Shown here: one piece after another, positions 1-8,530 of the stretch
Position numbering within the stretch: the first letter of the stretch is position 1
Layout: each line of letters begins with the position of its first letter
DNA from: Emcibacter sp.
Lineage (GTDB): Bacteria; Pseudomonadota; Alphaproteobacteria; Sphingomonadales; Emcibacteraceae
Assembly (NCBI GenBank): GCA_021741205.1
Contig: JAIOYI010000016.1
Location: forward strand, 1 to 35,665
Direction: 5' to 3'
DNA length: 35,665 nt
Notes under the pieces: generated by a model
Database searches by the model: none
What the model was told of the DNA's origin: nothing
The model's input: only the letters and a program-made list of their open reading frames with translations
Position numbers and translations under genes: made by a program

Positions 1-1482
1 CCTTTTACCTTCTTACATGAAAAACAAAAACATGTTCAGCGTTCGCTTGCTGCAACCCAATTCATTATTCCTCATAAATTGAATGACATTATTGATGGTC
101 CCGAAAATGATATTGGTTTAATTTTCGAAGGGGGCCTTTATAATGTTGTCATTCGCGCCTTGCAAATGTTGGGACTTGCCAATAGTCTCGGAGAAAGCAA
201 AATCCCGCTTTATGTCATGAATGTCACCTATCCCTTGGTGGATAGTGAGCTTATAAATTTCGCCAAAAATAAAAGAGCCGTCCTAATGATCGAAGAAGGA
301 CAGCCCAATTATATTGAGCAATCTTTAAACAAAATTTTTAACGATGCGGATCTTAACTGTAAGATTTCAGGAAAAAATATGTTGCCGGCCTTTGGGGAAT
401 ATTCGGGACAAGAGACCAAAAATGGCCTCAAAAAATTTATAACCAAATACAAACCCACTTTATTGACCCAAGATGATTTAGAAACGTCAATAGCATCTTT
501 ATCGACCTTAACCATATCCACAGAGGACTTAAATACGGCCATTCCTGCCCGTCCTCCTGGGCTATGCACAGGCTGTCCAGAAAGACCGTTTTTCTCTGCC
601 CTGAAAATGTTGGAAAAAGATTACGGCGAAATCCATATTTCGGCCGATATTGGCTGCAATTCATTTGGCACCCTGCCCCCGTTTCAGATTGGCAACACCA
701 TCATGGGATATGGTCTTGGCGGGGCGAGCTCATCAGCCTTTAGTTCCATCAAGGGAAAACGCGCCATTTCCATCATGGGTGATGGTGGGTTTTGGCATAA
801 TGGCCTGACTAGTGGCATTGCAAGTGCCGTTTATAATAACAGCGATAATGTCTATATTATCGTCGACAATGGCTATACCGCCGCAACAGGCGGGCAATAT
901 ATTCCCTCTTCTGCTAAAACATTGAAAGAAGACAATCGCAAGGCCCGTATCCAAGATGCCGTTCAGGGGGTTGGTGTTAAATGGGTTCGCACCTTAAACT
1001 CCTATGATATTTCTGATATAAAGTCCCTTGTTCATGATGCCATGACAACATCCTTTTTTGGCCCCAAGGTGATTGTGGTTGAGGGCGAATGCATGCTGAA
1101 CCGTCAGCGGCGCGAAAAGCCCATATTGGCCACCAGCATAAAATCAGGAAACCGTGAAATAAAACAGCGTTTCTATGTAGAAAGTGAAACCTGTACGGGT
1201 GATCACGCCTGCGTCCGATTATCGGGCTGCCCATCGCTCACCATCAAACCAAATCCCGATATTTTACGGGAAGACCCCGTGGCCTATGTAGATAACAGCT
1301 GTGTTGGCTGCGGTGTTTGTGGAACAAATGTCCATGCCGCTGTTTTATGTCCGTCATTTTCCAGAGCAGATTTAATCTTTAATCCCTCTGTTTGGGACCG
1401 CCTTAAACAGGCGTTTCGCCAAACCATCATAGGCTTCCTGCAAAGGCGGGCAGACAACAAACGCGCAAAGGTGACCTTATGA
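1..1482 (+). CDS. iorA: Indolepyruvate:ferredoxin oxidoreductase alpha subunit (5' end missing)
   Basis: The frame is open from base 1, so this is the C-terminal ~493 residues of a longer protein; the TTG at 79 is internal and not a start. The family oxidatively decarboxylates aryl-pyruvates (from aromatic amino acids) to aryl-acyl-CoA, using thiamine diphosphate and passing electrons to ferredoxin. Visible are the GLCTGCPERPFF block typical of IorA, the ThDP/Mg motif GDGGFWHNG (about 779-805) followed by the downstream Asn (VDNGYTAATGGQ), and a C-terminal two-cluster ferredoxin domain: CX5CX5CP near 1192-1233, then CVGCGVCG and a final CP near 1300-1350. It overlaps iorB by four bases (ATGA), which indicates translational coupling. 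The family assignment is firm; the actual 2-oxoacid substrate is inferred from the family only. Confidence 0.93.
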   Translation, partial: PFTFLHEKQKHVQRSLAATQFIIPHKLNDIIDGPENDIGLIFEGGLYNVVIRALQMLGLANSLGESKIPLYVMNVTYPLVDSELINFAKNKRAVLMIEEGQPNYIEQSLNKIFNDADLNCKISGKNMLPAFGEYSGQETKNGLKKFITKYKPTLLTQDDLETSIASLSTLTISTEDLNTAIPARPPGLCTGCPERPFFSALKMLEKDYGEIHISADIGCNSFGTLPPFQIGNTIMGYGLGGASSSAFSSIKGKRAISIMGDGGFWHNGLTSGIASAVYNNSDNVYIIVDNGYTAATGGQYIPSSAKTLKEDNRKARIQDAVQGVGVKWVRTLNSYDISDIKSLVHDAMTTSFFGPKVIVVEGECMLNRQRREKPILATSIKSGNREIKQRFYVESETCTGDHACVRLSGCPSLTIKPNPDILREDPVAYVDNSCVGCGVCGTNVHAAVLCPSFSRADLIFNPSVWDRLKQAFRQTIIGFLQRRADNKRAKVTL

Positions 1483-2981
1483 CAAACACCATAATAAGGC
1501 CCATAACCATTGTGATATCTGCTCTTGGTGGTCAGGGGGGCGGTGTCCTGACCGACTGGTTGGTGAATTTAGCAGAACAATGCAATTATTTTGCCCAGTC
1601 CACCTCTGTACCTGGTGTGGCCCAAAGAACAGGGGCCACCATTTACTATCTTGAAATCTATCCAAAATCTGCTGTTGCAAATAAAGATATCCCGCCCGTT
1701 ATGGCTTTAATGCCTATGGCGGGTGATGTGGATCTTGTGGTGGCGGCTGAACTTATGGAAGCGGGACGTGCCGTTCAAAGACAATTTGTTACGCCCAACA
1801 AAACAACCCTGATTGCATCCAACCACCGCGTCTATTCCATATCTGAAAAAATGGCCATGGGGAATGGCATCGGAAACTCTGAGATTGTTCTTAAAGCCGC
1901 TCATGAAGCAGCCCGTAATTTTATCAGTTTTGATATGGAGAAATTGGCAGGTGATACAGGATGTGTCATAAGCTCCATTCTGTTTGGAGCCATAGCAGGA
2001 TCAAAATGTCTACCTTTTTCACGCGCGGATTTTGAACATGCTATTCGTGCTGAAGGCAAAATGGTTGAGGCCAATTTAAAGGGTTTTGATGCAGGCTATC
2101 GTGCCGCCGAAGATGCCCACCATAAAAAGGCACCAGACCCCATAAAACCTAAAACAGGAAAAATCATAGGACAGGCCAATTCTAAAAATGCACAATCCCT
2201 CATCGATCGCATTAATGAATTGCCCGAAAATGCAAGAGAATTCGCCTATAGTGGCGCCAAAAAATTACTTGATTATCAAGATATTAACTATGCCGAACAA
2301 TATTTGACAATAGTTGAAAATTTTGCCGCAAAGGATAAAGCACCCTTCCTATTGACCAATGAACTTGCCCGTTCTGTGGCACTTTGGATGGCTTTTGATG
2401 ATGTGATCAGGGTTGCGGATATTAAAACACGCTCGGAGCGGGTAAAAAAATATCGACAAGAAGTTCGTGCCACTGACGGTCAAATTGTCCACATGGTGGA
2501 ATTTATGCACCCAAGGCTGGAAGAAATTTTGGGTACCATGCCGTTGGGCATGGCAAATTTCGTTCAACAATCCCCCTTTTTTACATGGTTCTTTCAGAAA
2601 TTTTCAGGCCCAAAGTTGCTTGATACCACAAAAATAACCTCTTTCTTGATGCTGTATTTCATGGCATCCCTCAAACCCATGCGCCGAAAAAGTCAGCGTT
2701 TTCACCAAGAATATCTCTATATCTCGGACTGGCTGACCCGCATAGAAGATACTATGAACAAAGATTATAGCCTTGCGCTCGAGGTCATTGGCTGTCAAAG
2801 ATTAATCAAGGGATACGGTGAAACCCATGCACGAGGTTTAGGGAATTACAAGCTTATTATGTCGGTCATTGATAACGGTCTTGCCAAAGCCCCTGATGTG
2901 CATAAACTAAAGACAGCGGCTCTTGCCGATGATGAGGGAAAAACCCTTATAAAAATGCTTGCAGCTTATACTATATCATGA
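1479..2981 (+). CDS. iorB: Indolepyruvate oxidoreductase beta subunit with DUF6537-like C-terminal domain
   Basis: This is the partner of iorA. Residues ~10-190 are the 2-oxoacid oxidoreductase gamma-type domain (ALGGQGGGVLTDWL near the start, then SVPGVAQRTGATIYYLE), which binds CoA or transmits electrons in this enzyme class. Residues ~230-495 form an extra helical domain of the DUF6537 type (repeated YRQEVRATDG-like and GYGETHARG segments), giving 500 aa instead of the ~200 aa of a minimal IorB. In many proteobacteria these domains are fused with the alpha part into one chain of over 1,100 aa; here they are two coupled genes. The ATG sits in the ATGA overlap with iorA and AAAGGTGA lies just upstream. 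Nine bases separate its stop from fdhD. Confidence 0.9.
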   Translation: MTNTIIRPITIVISALGGQGGGVLTDWLVNLAEQCNYFAQSTSVPGVAQRTGATIYYLEIYPKSAVANKDIPPVMALMPMAGDVDLVVAAELMEAGRAVQRQFVTPNKTTLIASNHRVYSISEKMAMGNGIGNSEIVLKAAHEAARNFISFDMEKLAGDTGCVISSILFGAIAGSKCLPFSRADFEHAIRAEGKMVEANLKGFDAGYRAAEDAHHKKAPDPIKPKTGKIIGQANSKNAQSLIDRINELPENAREFAYSGAKKLLDYQDINYAEQYLTIVENFAAKDKAPFLLTNELARSVALWMAFDDVIRVADIKTRSERVKKYRQEVRATDGQIVHMVEFMHPRLEEILGTMPLGMANFVQQSPFFTWFFQKFSGPKLLDTTKITSFLMLYFMASLKPMRRKSQRFHQEYLYISDWLTRIEDTMNKDYSLALEVIGCQRLIKGYGETHARGLGNYKLIMSVIDNGLAKAPDVHKLKTAALADDEGKTLIKMLAAYTIS

Positions 2982-2990
2982 AGAAACCAT

Positions 2991-3815
2991 ATGATAGATA
3001 AACTCAATAAACCTACGGGAATTTCTCGGGCGATTATATGGCGACCCGAAAATACTGCTTTGGAAAAGGCCAAAATCGAAGAACGTCATCTTTCCTGCGA
3101 AATTCCTTTGGCCCTTGAATATAACTGCATTAGTCATGCGGTTATGATGATTTCTCCCATTGATGTAGAAGATTTTACCATCGGCTTTAGCCTAACAGAA
3201 GGCATCATCAATGGCCTTGATGATATTATCGACATTAAAATTAGCGCAGCTGATAAGGGCTTTATTGCCTCTTTAGAAATTGTACCAGAATGTTTTGAAC
3301 GCCTCGATCAGTTCAAAAGAACATTAGCGGGACGTACGGGATGTGGTTTATGCGGCATTGATCGTTTGGATCATGCCATAAGCCCTCTAAACCCCATCAA
3401 AAGCAACCTTAAGATTAACGCTCACGTGATCTATAACAGTATGCAAAATCTTTCTGACCTCCAGATTCAAAATCATTTGACGGGTGCCTTGCATGCCGCC
3501 GCATTTGTGGATAAGGCTGGCGATATTCTCTGTGTAAGGGAGGATATCGGGCGCCATAATGCCTTGGATAAACTCATTGGGCATATGATGCAGCAAAAAA
3601 TTGATCCCTCTCAAGGTGTTGCCTTAATCACCAGCAGGTGCAGCTTTGAAATGGTTCACAAATGTGCGACCTTTGGTATTCCTGTGCTGGCCGCTGTCTC
3701 TGCTACAACTGACCTTGCCTTAAAACTTGCCGAAGACTCTGGTTTAAGCCTTATCGCCTTCACCCGAAAAGAAGGTATGAACATCTATTGTGACCCAAAA
3801 GGTCGTATTTATTAA
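2991..3815 (+). CDS. fdhD: Formate dehydrogenase accessory sulfurtransferase FdhD
   Basis: FdhD transfers sulfur from IscS to the molybdenum cofactor and is needed for active formate dehydrogenases and related molybdo/tungsto-enzymes. The protein has normal family length (274 aa). It shows the signature GRTGCGLCG, with the CxxC pair that carries the persulfide, and REDIGRHNALDKLIG, the conserved cofactor-binding block. The ATG begins nine bases after iorB, so it is probably the third gene of the iorAB operon. No molybdoenzyme is encoded in the window, so its client is not visible. The reason for coupling to a ThDP/Fe-S oxidoreductase is unclear. Its TAA stop directly abuts the stop of the convergent GST gene. 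Confidence 0.93.
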   Translation: MIDKLNKPTGISRAIIWRPENTALEKAKIEERHLSCEIPLALEYNCISHAVMMISPIDVEDFTIGFSLTEGIINGLDDIIDIKISAADKGFIASLEIVPECFERLDQFKRTLAGRTGCGLCGIDRLDHAISPLNPIKSNLKINAHVIYNSMQNLSDLQIQNHLTGALHAAAFVDKAGDILCVREDIGRHNALDKLIGHMMQQKIDPSQGVALITSRCSFEMVHKCATFGIPVLAAVSATTDLALKLAEDSGLSLIAFTRKEGMNIYCDPKGRIY

Positions 3816-4433
3816 CTATGACGACAGTGCCCTGATACGCTGAGAAAAGTTCACATAACAACGTAAAATATTTTTATATTTTGGGTCAAGTTCTGCTTTC
3901 ACTATATGTGCCTTTTCAAAAGTAACATATAAAGTGATATCCGCAATTGATACTCTGTCACCATAAACAAAAGAACGATCTGCGATATAATGATCAAGAT
4001 AATCTAGCGCCTCTGCCTGTCTTGCTCGTCCATATTTTATCACATCGGATGATTGCGTAAATCGACTGGAAAAAAGCGGCATCATATGGTGCGCCATAAC
4101 ACCCATCATACCCATGATTTCCAAATCGATAAAACGTTCAATGGCCTTAATCTTTGCTCTTTCTTCTGGACTATCACCCGTCAAAGATGGTTTTGGATAA
4201 ATTTCTTCAAAATAATCAATAATCGAAAGGCTTTCCTTAATGACAGACCCATCATCAAATTGTAAAACGGGCACTTTACCAAGCGGGTTTATCGCTCGAA
4301 ACTCGGGACTGTTCTGTTCGCCAGAGAACAGATCAACTTCAATTATTTCTAAATTGGGCGTGATGCCTTTTTCCTTCAGGTAAAGTCTTACTTTTTTAGC
4401 ATTCGGGGCAATTTTACACGTATACAACTTCAT
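3816..4433 (-). CDS. Glutathione S-transferase family protein
   Basis: This is a 205-aa cytosolic GST. The N-terminal thioredoxin-like domain (1-80) begins MKLYTCKIAPNAKKVRLYL and contains the cis-Pro segment GKVPVL and the glutathione gamma-Glu contact KES (LQFDDGSVIKESLSI). The C-terminal all-helical domain follows (about 90-200). I chose the start at 4433 rather than an in-frame upstream codon at 4481, because the family begins with MKLY and AAGGAAAA lies just before it. It lies 80 bases beyond the TonB receptor, behind a terminator, so it probably has its own promoter. Its stop abuts that of fdhD with no gap. The substrate cannot be read from sequence; a role in detoxifying or isomerising pathway intermediates is possible. 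Confidence 0.88.
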   Translation of the reverse strand: MKLYTCKIAPNAKKVRLYLKEKGITPNLEIIEVDLFSGEQNSPEFRAINPLGKVPVLQFDDGSVIKESLSIIDYFEEIYPKPSLTGDSPEERAKIKAIERFIDLEIMGMMGVMAHHMMPLFSSRFTQSSDVIKYGRARQAEALDYLDHYIADRSFVYGDRVSIADITLYVTFEKAHIVKAELDPKYKNILRCYVNFSQRIRALSS

Positions 4434-4469
4434 TAATTTTCCTTGATAATGCGACCTAAAAATAGGGAA

Positions 4470-4500
4470 ATGAGGGCGCATAAATATACTGCACCCTCAT
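4470..4500 (-). terminator. Rho-independent-like terminator of the TonB receptor transcript
   Basis: On the minus strand, ATGAGGGTGC and GCGCCCTCAT form a 10-pair stem (one G-T wobble) with an 11-base AT-rich loop. The T-rich tail TTTCCCTATTTTT follows (4456-4469). It begins 13 bases past the TGA of the receptor gene and separates it from the GST gene. Confidence 0.7.
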
Positions 4501-4513
4501 CGGAAAAGGCTCA

Positions 4514-6883
4514 TCAGAAACTACGAGAAACAGACACGCCCCATTCCCTTGGACGTCCGAATACGGCATTACGAATACCAAAAGCTGGAATTGATTCCGC
4601 ACTCGTAAAATATTTCTTGTCCGTAATATTAAGGATATAGGCCGCCACTTGCCAGGCATCATCCGCACTATCCCATGTTATACGACCATTCAGCAAAGTG
4701 TAGGATCCCTGAGCAATTTCAACGGTGTTTTGCGGATCATTAAATGTTTGGCTCCGATGATTAAGATCACCGCGGATCGTCAATTGTCCCATGTCATCAC
4801 CCAAATTAAAGGCATATTGCGCGCCAGCATTCAGTGTCCATTTGGGTGCATTAGGCAATTTGTTATCAATGGGATAGCCCGTTGATGCCGCCAAAGTCTG
4901 ATAAGAGTTATCCATATAACCGAGCCCGAAATTCACATCAAATCCAGTTACAGGATGGGCAGTAATTTCCGCTTCTAATCCCCAAATATCCACATCACCC
5001 GCATTATCAATCGTCAACAAAAGCGAGCCATTATCTGGATTTATGCTATTTGAAAAAATCTGTAAGTCATTATATTGGCTGTAGAAACCTGCCATATTGA
5101 ATGTCATTCGATTATCCATCAAGCGGCTTTTAATACCCATTTCATAGGCTGTAAGATTTTCCTGATTATAGGGTTTGAATTCAGCAGGTTGTAAGGGGCG
5201 GGGATTCCAGCCACCACTTTTAAAACCTTTAGAGAAAGAGGCGTAAAATAACACATCATCATTCACATGATAATCAAGTCCGATCTTTGGCGTGAATTTT
5301 GACCAGTTTTGAATATCCGTCGTTGGCGGCGTCGCTATTTTACCCGTGGTTGGAAAATTAGAATCGATAAAGTATGTTTTCTTTTCATAAGAATAACGTC
5401 CGCCCAAGGTAACGGATAATTTTTCTGTCACATCATAACTCATATGTAAAAAAGCAGCCCAATTATCCGTATCAAGTTTCGTAAATGGATTAACATCCAA
5501 ATCAAAAATACTGTTATAGGGATTTCCCTCACCCCCCGCACAAGGGGCGGGAAAAGCTGCGGGACAAACAACACCGGGGGCCAGTGGCACAAAAGCACCA
5601 GGCATTAATTGCAAAGCCTGAAACAATCCCGAAGCCAACAATGTTTGATTATCATCATTTATCTTCTCATTAAAATAATATCCCCCAAGCAACCAAGTCA
5701 GTTTGCCATCCGCCGCCGTTCCATCCAGTTGAATTTCCTGACTGAATTGTTTCTGATGTTGTAGTTCGTCTGTATGTATAATCGGGAAAGGTGAATAATC
5801 GATATCCGTCTGAATGGTTGCATCCATCTTTCGGTAAGCTGTAATCGATTTTAGATTGACGTTTTCATTAATATTCCAGTCAATATTGGCACTCATGCCC
5901 CAAGTATCATTTTTATCTTTCGTTGGTCCCGTGCCATTGGATAGAGCCGGATCACCCGTTACATAACGATCATCGAATATACTGCCCGCTGGTAATCCAT
6001 TCATGGCTGCAACCATGGGAGCAGCCACAGCATTATACAGACCATAAAGGCTACCTGGAGAATCAAATGTTCCAAGCAAGGTTCCCGCAACACCGTTTTG
6101 ACGAATGCGACTGGCATCAAAGTTCAAATAAACTGAGACATCCTCGGACGCCGTCCAGTTCAGCCCCACCCGAATGGCGTCCACATTTATGTCCCCCAGA
6201 TCAAGATCACTGCCCACCCGCTTGCTATAGCCCTTTTGGTTTTTAGAGACCACAGCAATTTTGCCTGACAAGACATCTTCTTGAATAGGGAAGTTTAAAT
6301 TCGCTTCCACATCAATATGTTCACGCTGTCCTCCTGTTACCTTGATCTTGCCATTCAGACTACCATCAGGACGGCTCGTAATAATGTTGATGGCACCACC
6401 AATGGTATTCTTACCATATAACGTTCCCTGCGGTCCACGAAGCACCTCGATTCTTTCCACATCGGCAAGATCCATCATGCCACCGATACTACGTGCTATA
6501 TAAACTCCATCCACATAAATTCCCACACCGGGATCTGTCGGAAAGATAAAATCATTCTGACCAACGCCCCTAATAAAAACAGCCGCATTGGTACTGCCAC
6601 CATCCCCTTTACCAGCATTAATATCAACATTGGGCGTATAGGCAGATATATTACCAAGATTTGTTATACCACGACGCTCAAGACCAGCCGTTGAGAAGGC
6701 TGTCACTGATACAGGTGTATCCTGCAGGTTTTCTTCCCGCTTTCGTGCTGTAACCGTGATTTCTTCCAGTTGATTAGAAACGCTTTCCTCGGCAAAGGCC
6801 TGTCCATTCATTGCTGATAAAGACACAGCCCCATAGAGGGTTGTTGTGATTAATAGTCTTGTCATTATATTTGGGTTTTTCAT
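4514..6883 (-). CDS. TonB-dependent outer-membrane receptor (linked to the Apc-like operon)
   Basis: This 789-aa protein has a signal peptide (about 1-31, ending near AFA|EES), a TonB box region EEITVTARKREENLQD and an N-terminal plug domain (about 45-165). The plug carries VGIYVDGVYI and the conserved VERIEVLRGPQGTLYGKN. A 22-strand-type barrel follows, ending in the usual aromatic residue (VSVSRSF). It belongs to the large group of TBDRs that serve organic-compound uptake in sphingomonad-like and marine bacteria, and nothing specifies siderophore binding. It lies 64 bases downstream of the thiolase gene, on the same strand, with a hairpin between them, and is followed by a terminator. It therefore most likely imports the substrate of the neighbouring catabolic operon. 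The ATG at 6883 is preceded by AGGAAA. Confidence 0.93.
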   Translation of the reverse strand: MKNPNIMTRLLITTTLYGAVSLSAMNGQAFAEESVSNQLEEITVTARKREENLQDTPVSVTAFSTAGLERRGITNLGNISAYTPNVDINAGKGDGGSTNAAVFIRGVGQNDFIFPTDPGVGIYVDGVYIARSIGGMMDLADVERIEVLRGPQGTLYGKNTIGGAINIITSRPDGSLNGKIKVTGGQREHIDVEANLNFPIQEDVLSGKIAVVSKNQKGYSKRVGSDLDLGDINVDAIRVGLNWTASEDVSVYLNFDASRIRQNGVAGTLLGTFDSPGSLYGLYNAVAAPMVAAMNGLPAGSIFDDRYVTGDPALSNGTGPTKDKNDTWGMSANIDWNINENVNLKSITAYRKMDATIQTDIDYSPFPIIHTDELQHQKQFSQEIQLDGTAADGKLTWLLGGYYFNEKINDDNQTLLASGLFQALQLMPGAFVPLAPGVVCPAAFPAPCAGGEGNPYNSIFDLDVNPFTKLDTDNWAAFLHMSYDVTEKLSVTLGGRYSYEKKTYFIDSNFPTTGKIATPPTTDIQNWSKFTPKIGLDYHVNDDVLFYASFSKGFKSGGWNPRPLQPAEFKPYNQENLTAYEMGIKSRLMDNRMTFNMAGFYSQYNDLQIFSNSINPDNGSLLLTIDNAGDVDIWGLEAEITAHPVTGFDVNFGLGYMDNSYQTLAASTGYPIDNKLPNAPKWTLNAGAQYAFNLGDDMGQLTIRGDLNHRSQTFNDPQNTVEIAQGSYTLLNGRITWDSADDAWQVAAYILNITDKKYFTSAESIPAFGIRNAVFGRPREWGVSVSRSF

Positions 6884-6918
6884 CGTTCTGTTTCCTATAT
6901 TGAGTTAATATTATTATT

Positions 6919-6941
6919 TTGCCCACCTACCGAATGGGCAA
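6919..6941 (-). other. Intercistronic hairpin between thiolase and TonB receptor genes
   Basis: TTGCCCA and TGGGCAA form a perfect 7-pair inverted repeat with a 9-base loop, placed 6 bases after the thiolase stop on the minus strand. The following bases (AATAATAATATT) are not a clean T run, so it is more likely a partial attenuator or an mRNA-stabilising or processing hairpin than a full terminator. Confidence 0.45.
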
Positions 6942-6947
6942 TTCCAC

Positions 6948-8087
6948 CTATTTGGACAAAATAGTTACCGTGCAGGATTTTGCATCCCCCATCTTGTCCC
7001 CCCCCATACATTGGGCCAATGCCGTTCGGCAGTTCCCAACCTGTCTATCCCCTGCTTCGTGCCTTAGCTGTGTCACCAATTCAACAATTTGCGCAATACC
7101 AGTCGCCGCAATAGGATGACCTCGGCTTAACAATCCACCAGACACATTAACGGGCGTCTTCCCACCAAGGGATGCCTGACCGCTTGCAACAAATTGCCCG
7201 CCCTGACCTTCTGGACAAAGGCCGAGCGCTTCGTAATGCAATATTTCTGAAAAGGTGAAAGCATCATGACATTCAACCAGATCAATATCATCAGCCCCAA
7301 GGCCTGCTTTTTCATAGGCCAAATTAGCGGTATAATAATCCGTATCCCAATGGGTAATATCCGCTTGATTGTCATAGAATCCAGAAGTTAGAACTGAAGA
7401 TTTAATCGTGACCGCCCGATTGTATTTTGCCGCAAAATTATCGCTTGCTAAAATAAGTGCCGCGGCACCATCGGCTATGGGACAACATTGAGACCGCGTA
7501 AAGGGATCTGCAATCATGGGGGCGTTCAACACTTGCTCCAACGTTTCTATTTTACGAAATTGGGCATAGGGATTTAAGGCCGCATGGGCTCGGCTTTTTA
7601 TGGTTACCGCGGCCATCTGCTCTACTGTAGTGCCATATTCATACATATGTCTTTGGGCACGAAGGGCAAAACCCGCAGGTACGACCATGCCCAAAAGGGT
7701 ATCAAGTTCAGTCGCACCTGAATTGATCAGACCAAAATCAGGCACACACATCTTTTCTGACCCGACCACCAGTGCCACTTCACATTCTCCCGCAAGAATA
7801 GCATGACGTGCCAAATAATAAGCCGAAGACCCAGACGTACAGGCATTTTCCACATTAACCACTGGAATTTTTCTAATCCCCATGGCCGCTGTTAAATTTT
7901 GCCCGATTGTCGTATCCCCGAACAACATACCCCCAAAGGCATTGGCAAAATAACAGGCTCCGATAGTCCCCTTCGGAATATTAGCATCTTTTAAGGCTGC
8001 TAATGTCGCCTCCATCGCCATTGCAACGATCGATCGTTCTAGATGTTGACCAAAAGGGATTATACCTACGCCGATAATAGCTACCAT
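6948..8087 (-). CDS. Thiolase-superfamily acyltransferase (SCP2/lipid-transfer type)
   Basis: This 379-aa protein is of the thiolase fold, SCP2-thiolase subgroup. The nucleophile is C83 in NVENACTSGSSA. The HDAF motif (VECHDAFTFSE) replaces the NEAF of classical thiolases, as usual in this subgroup. H324 lies in GHPIAATG and C360 in AQCMGG, so the full Cys/His/Cys set is present and thiolytic cleavage is plausible. It follows a DUF35 protein by eight bases; such pairs form heteromeric complexes in archaeal and actinobacterial systems, either as thiolases or as retro-aldolases in steroid side-chain degradation. In this operon it would cleave the beta-ketoacyl-CoA made by the upstream ligase. 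Retro-aldolase activity is the main alternative. Confidence 0.87.
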   Translation of the reverse strand: MVAIIGVGIIPFGQHLERSIVAMAMEATLAALKDANIPKGTIGACYFANAFGGMLFGDTTIGQNLTAAMGIRKIPVVNVENACTSGSSAYYLARHAILAGECEVALVVGSEKMCVPDFGLINSGATELDTLLGMVVPAGFALRAQRHMYEYGTTVEQMAAVTIKSRAHAALNPYAQFRKIETLEQVLNAPMIADPFTRSQCCPIADGAAALILASDNFAAKYNRAVTIKSSVLTSGFYDNQADITHWDTDYYTANLAYEKAGLGADDIDLVECHDAFTFSEILHYEALGLCPEGQGGQFVASGQASLGGKTPVNVSGGLLSRGHPIAATGIAQIVELVTQLRHEAGDRQVGNCRTALAQCMGGDKMGDAKSCTVTILSK

Positions 8088-8095
8088 TTTATATC

Positions 8096-8530
8096 CTATG
8101 ACATCCTGTCTGTTTCTTGAGGAGAGCTAATAGATCTGAAATAAGGTCTTAAGCAGACTTGTTTATTATTATTAAGCCCTAACGGGGCCACCTTCAGCTC
8201 TACCGTCTGTCCAATGCAATACTGTCCCGCCTCTGAGGGATCCATAAGAGAAAATACCCTAAGAGGAACATTTTCCAGATCCACATAGGCCACACTATAG
8301 GGTTGAGGTAAACCCAAGGGTGGTCTTGTCCGAATGGTGGTCACACTATATACAATACCTCGCTTTCCCAAATCAGCTTTATCCACTGATCCGAGACATT
8401 CCATACAACTTTCTTTTATCGGAAAATAATATCGGTCACAGTCGGGACAATATCCACCCTGCAAGTGAAAATCCGGCCCTGAGGTTAAAATATTGTCATA
8501 AACCAGCGGAATAGTATTCTGTACACTCAT
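8096..8530 (-). CDS. Zn-ribbon OB-fold protein (DUF35 type), thiolase partner
   Basis: This 144-aa protein has an N-terminal rubredoxin-like zinc ribbon (C28, C31, C42, C45: CPDCDRYYFPIKESCMEC) and an OB-fold domain (about 50-135, RGIVYSVTTIRTRPP, PYSVAYVDLE). DUF35 proteins bind acyl-CoA or bridge the active sites of thiolase-fold partners. The gene overlaps the ligase gene by four bases (ATGA) and ends eight bases before the thiolase gene, so the proteins are likely made in fixed ratio and act as one complex. It has no catalytic residues of its own that I can see. Confidence 0.88.
   Translation of the reverse strand: MSVQNTIPLVYDNILTSGPDFHLQGGYCPDCDRYYFPIKESCMECLGSVDKADLGKRGIVYSVTTIRTRPPLGLPQPYSVAYVDLENVPLRVFSLMDPSEAGQYCIGQTVELKVAPLGLNNNKQVCLRPYFRSISSPQETDRMS

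Noticed and set aside
79..84. TTG at 79 as the start of iorA
   Set aside because: The frame is open through base 1 and IorA proteins have a long N-terminal ThDP domain, so the gene begins outside the window.
4419..4428. GTATAC-containing sequence near the GST start as a third GntR operator
   Set aside because: The right half does not match (GTATACGT on the minus strand) and the bases encode the conserved LYT of the GST N-terminus.
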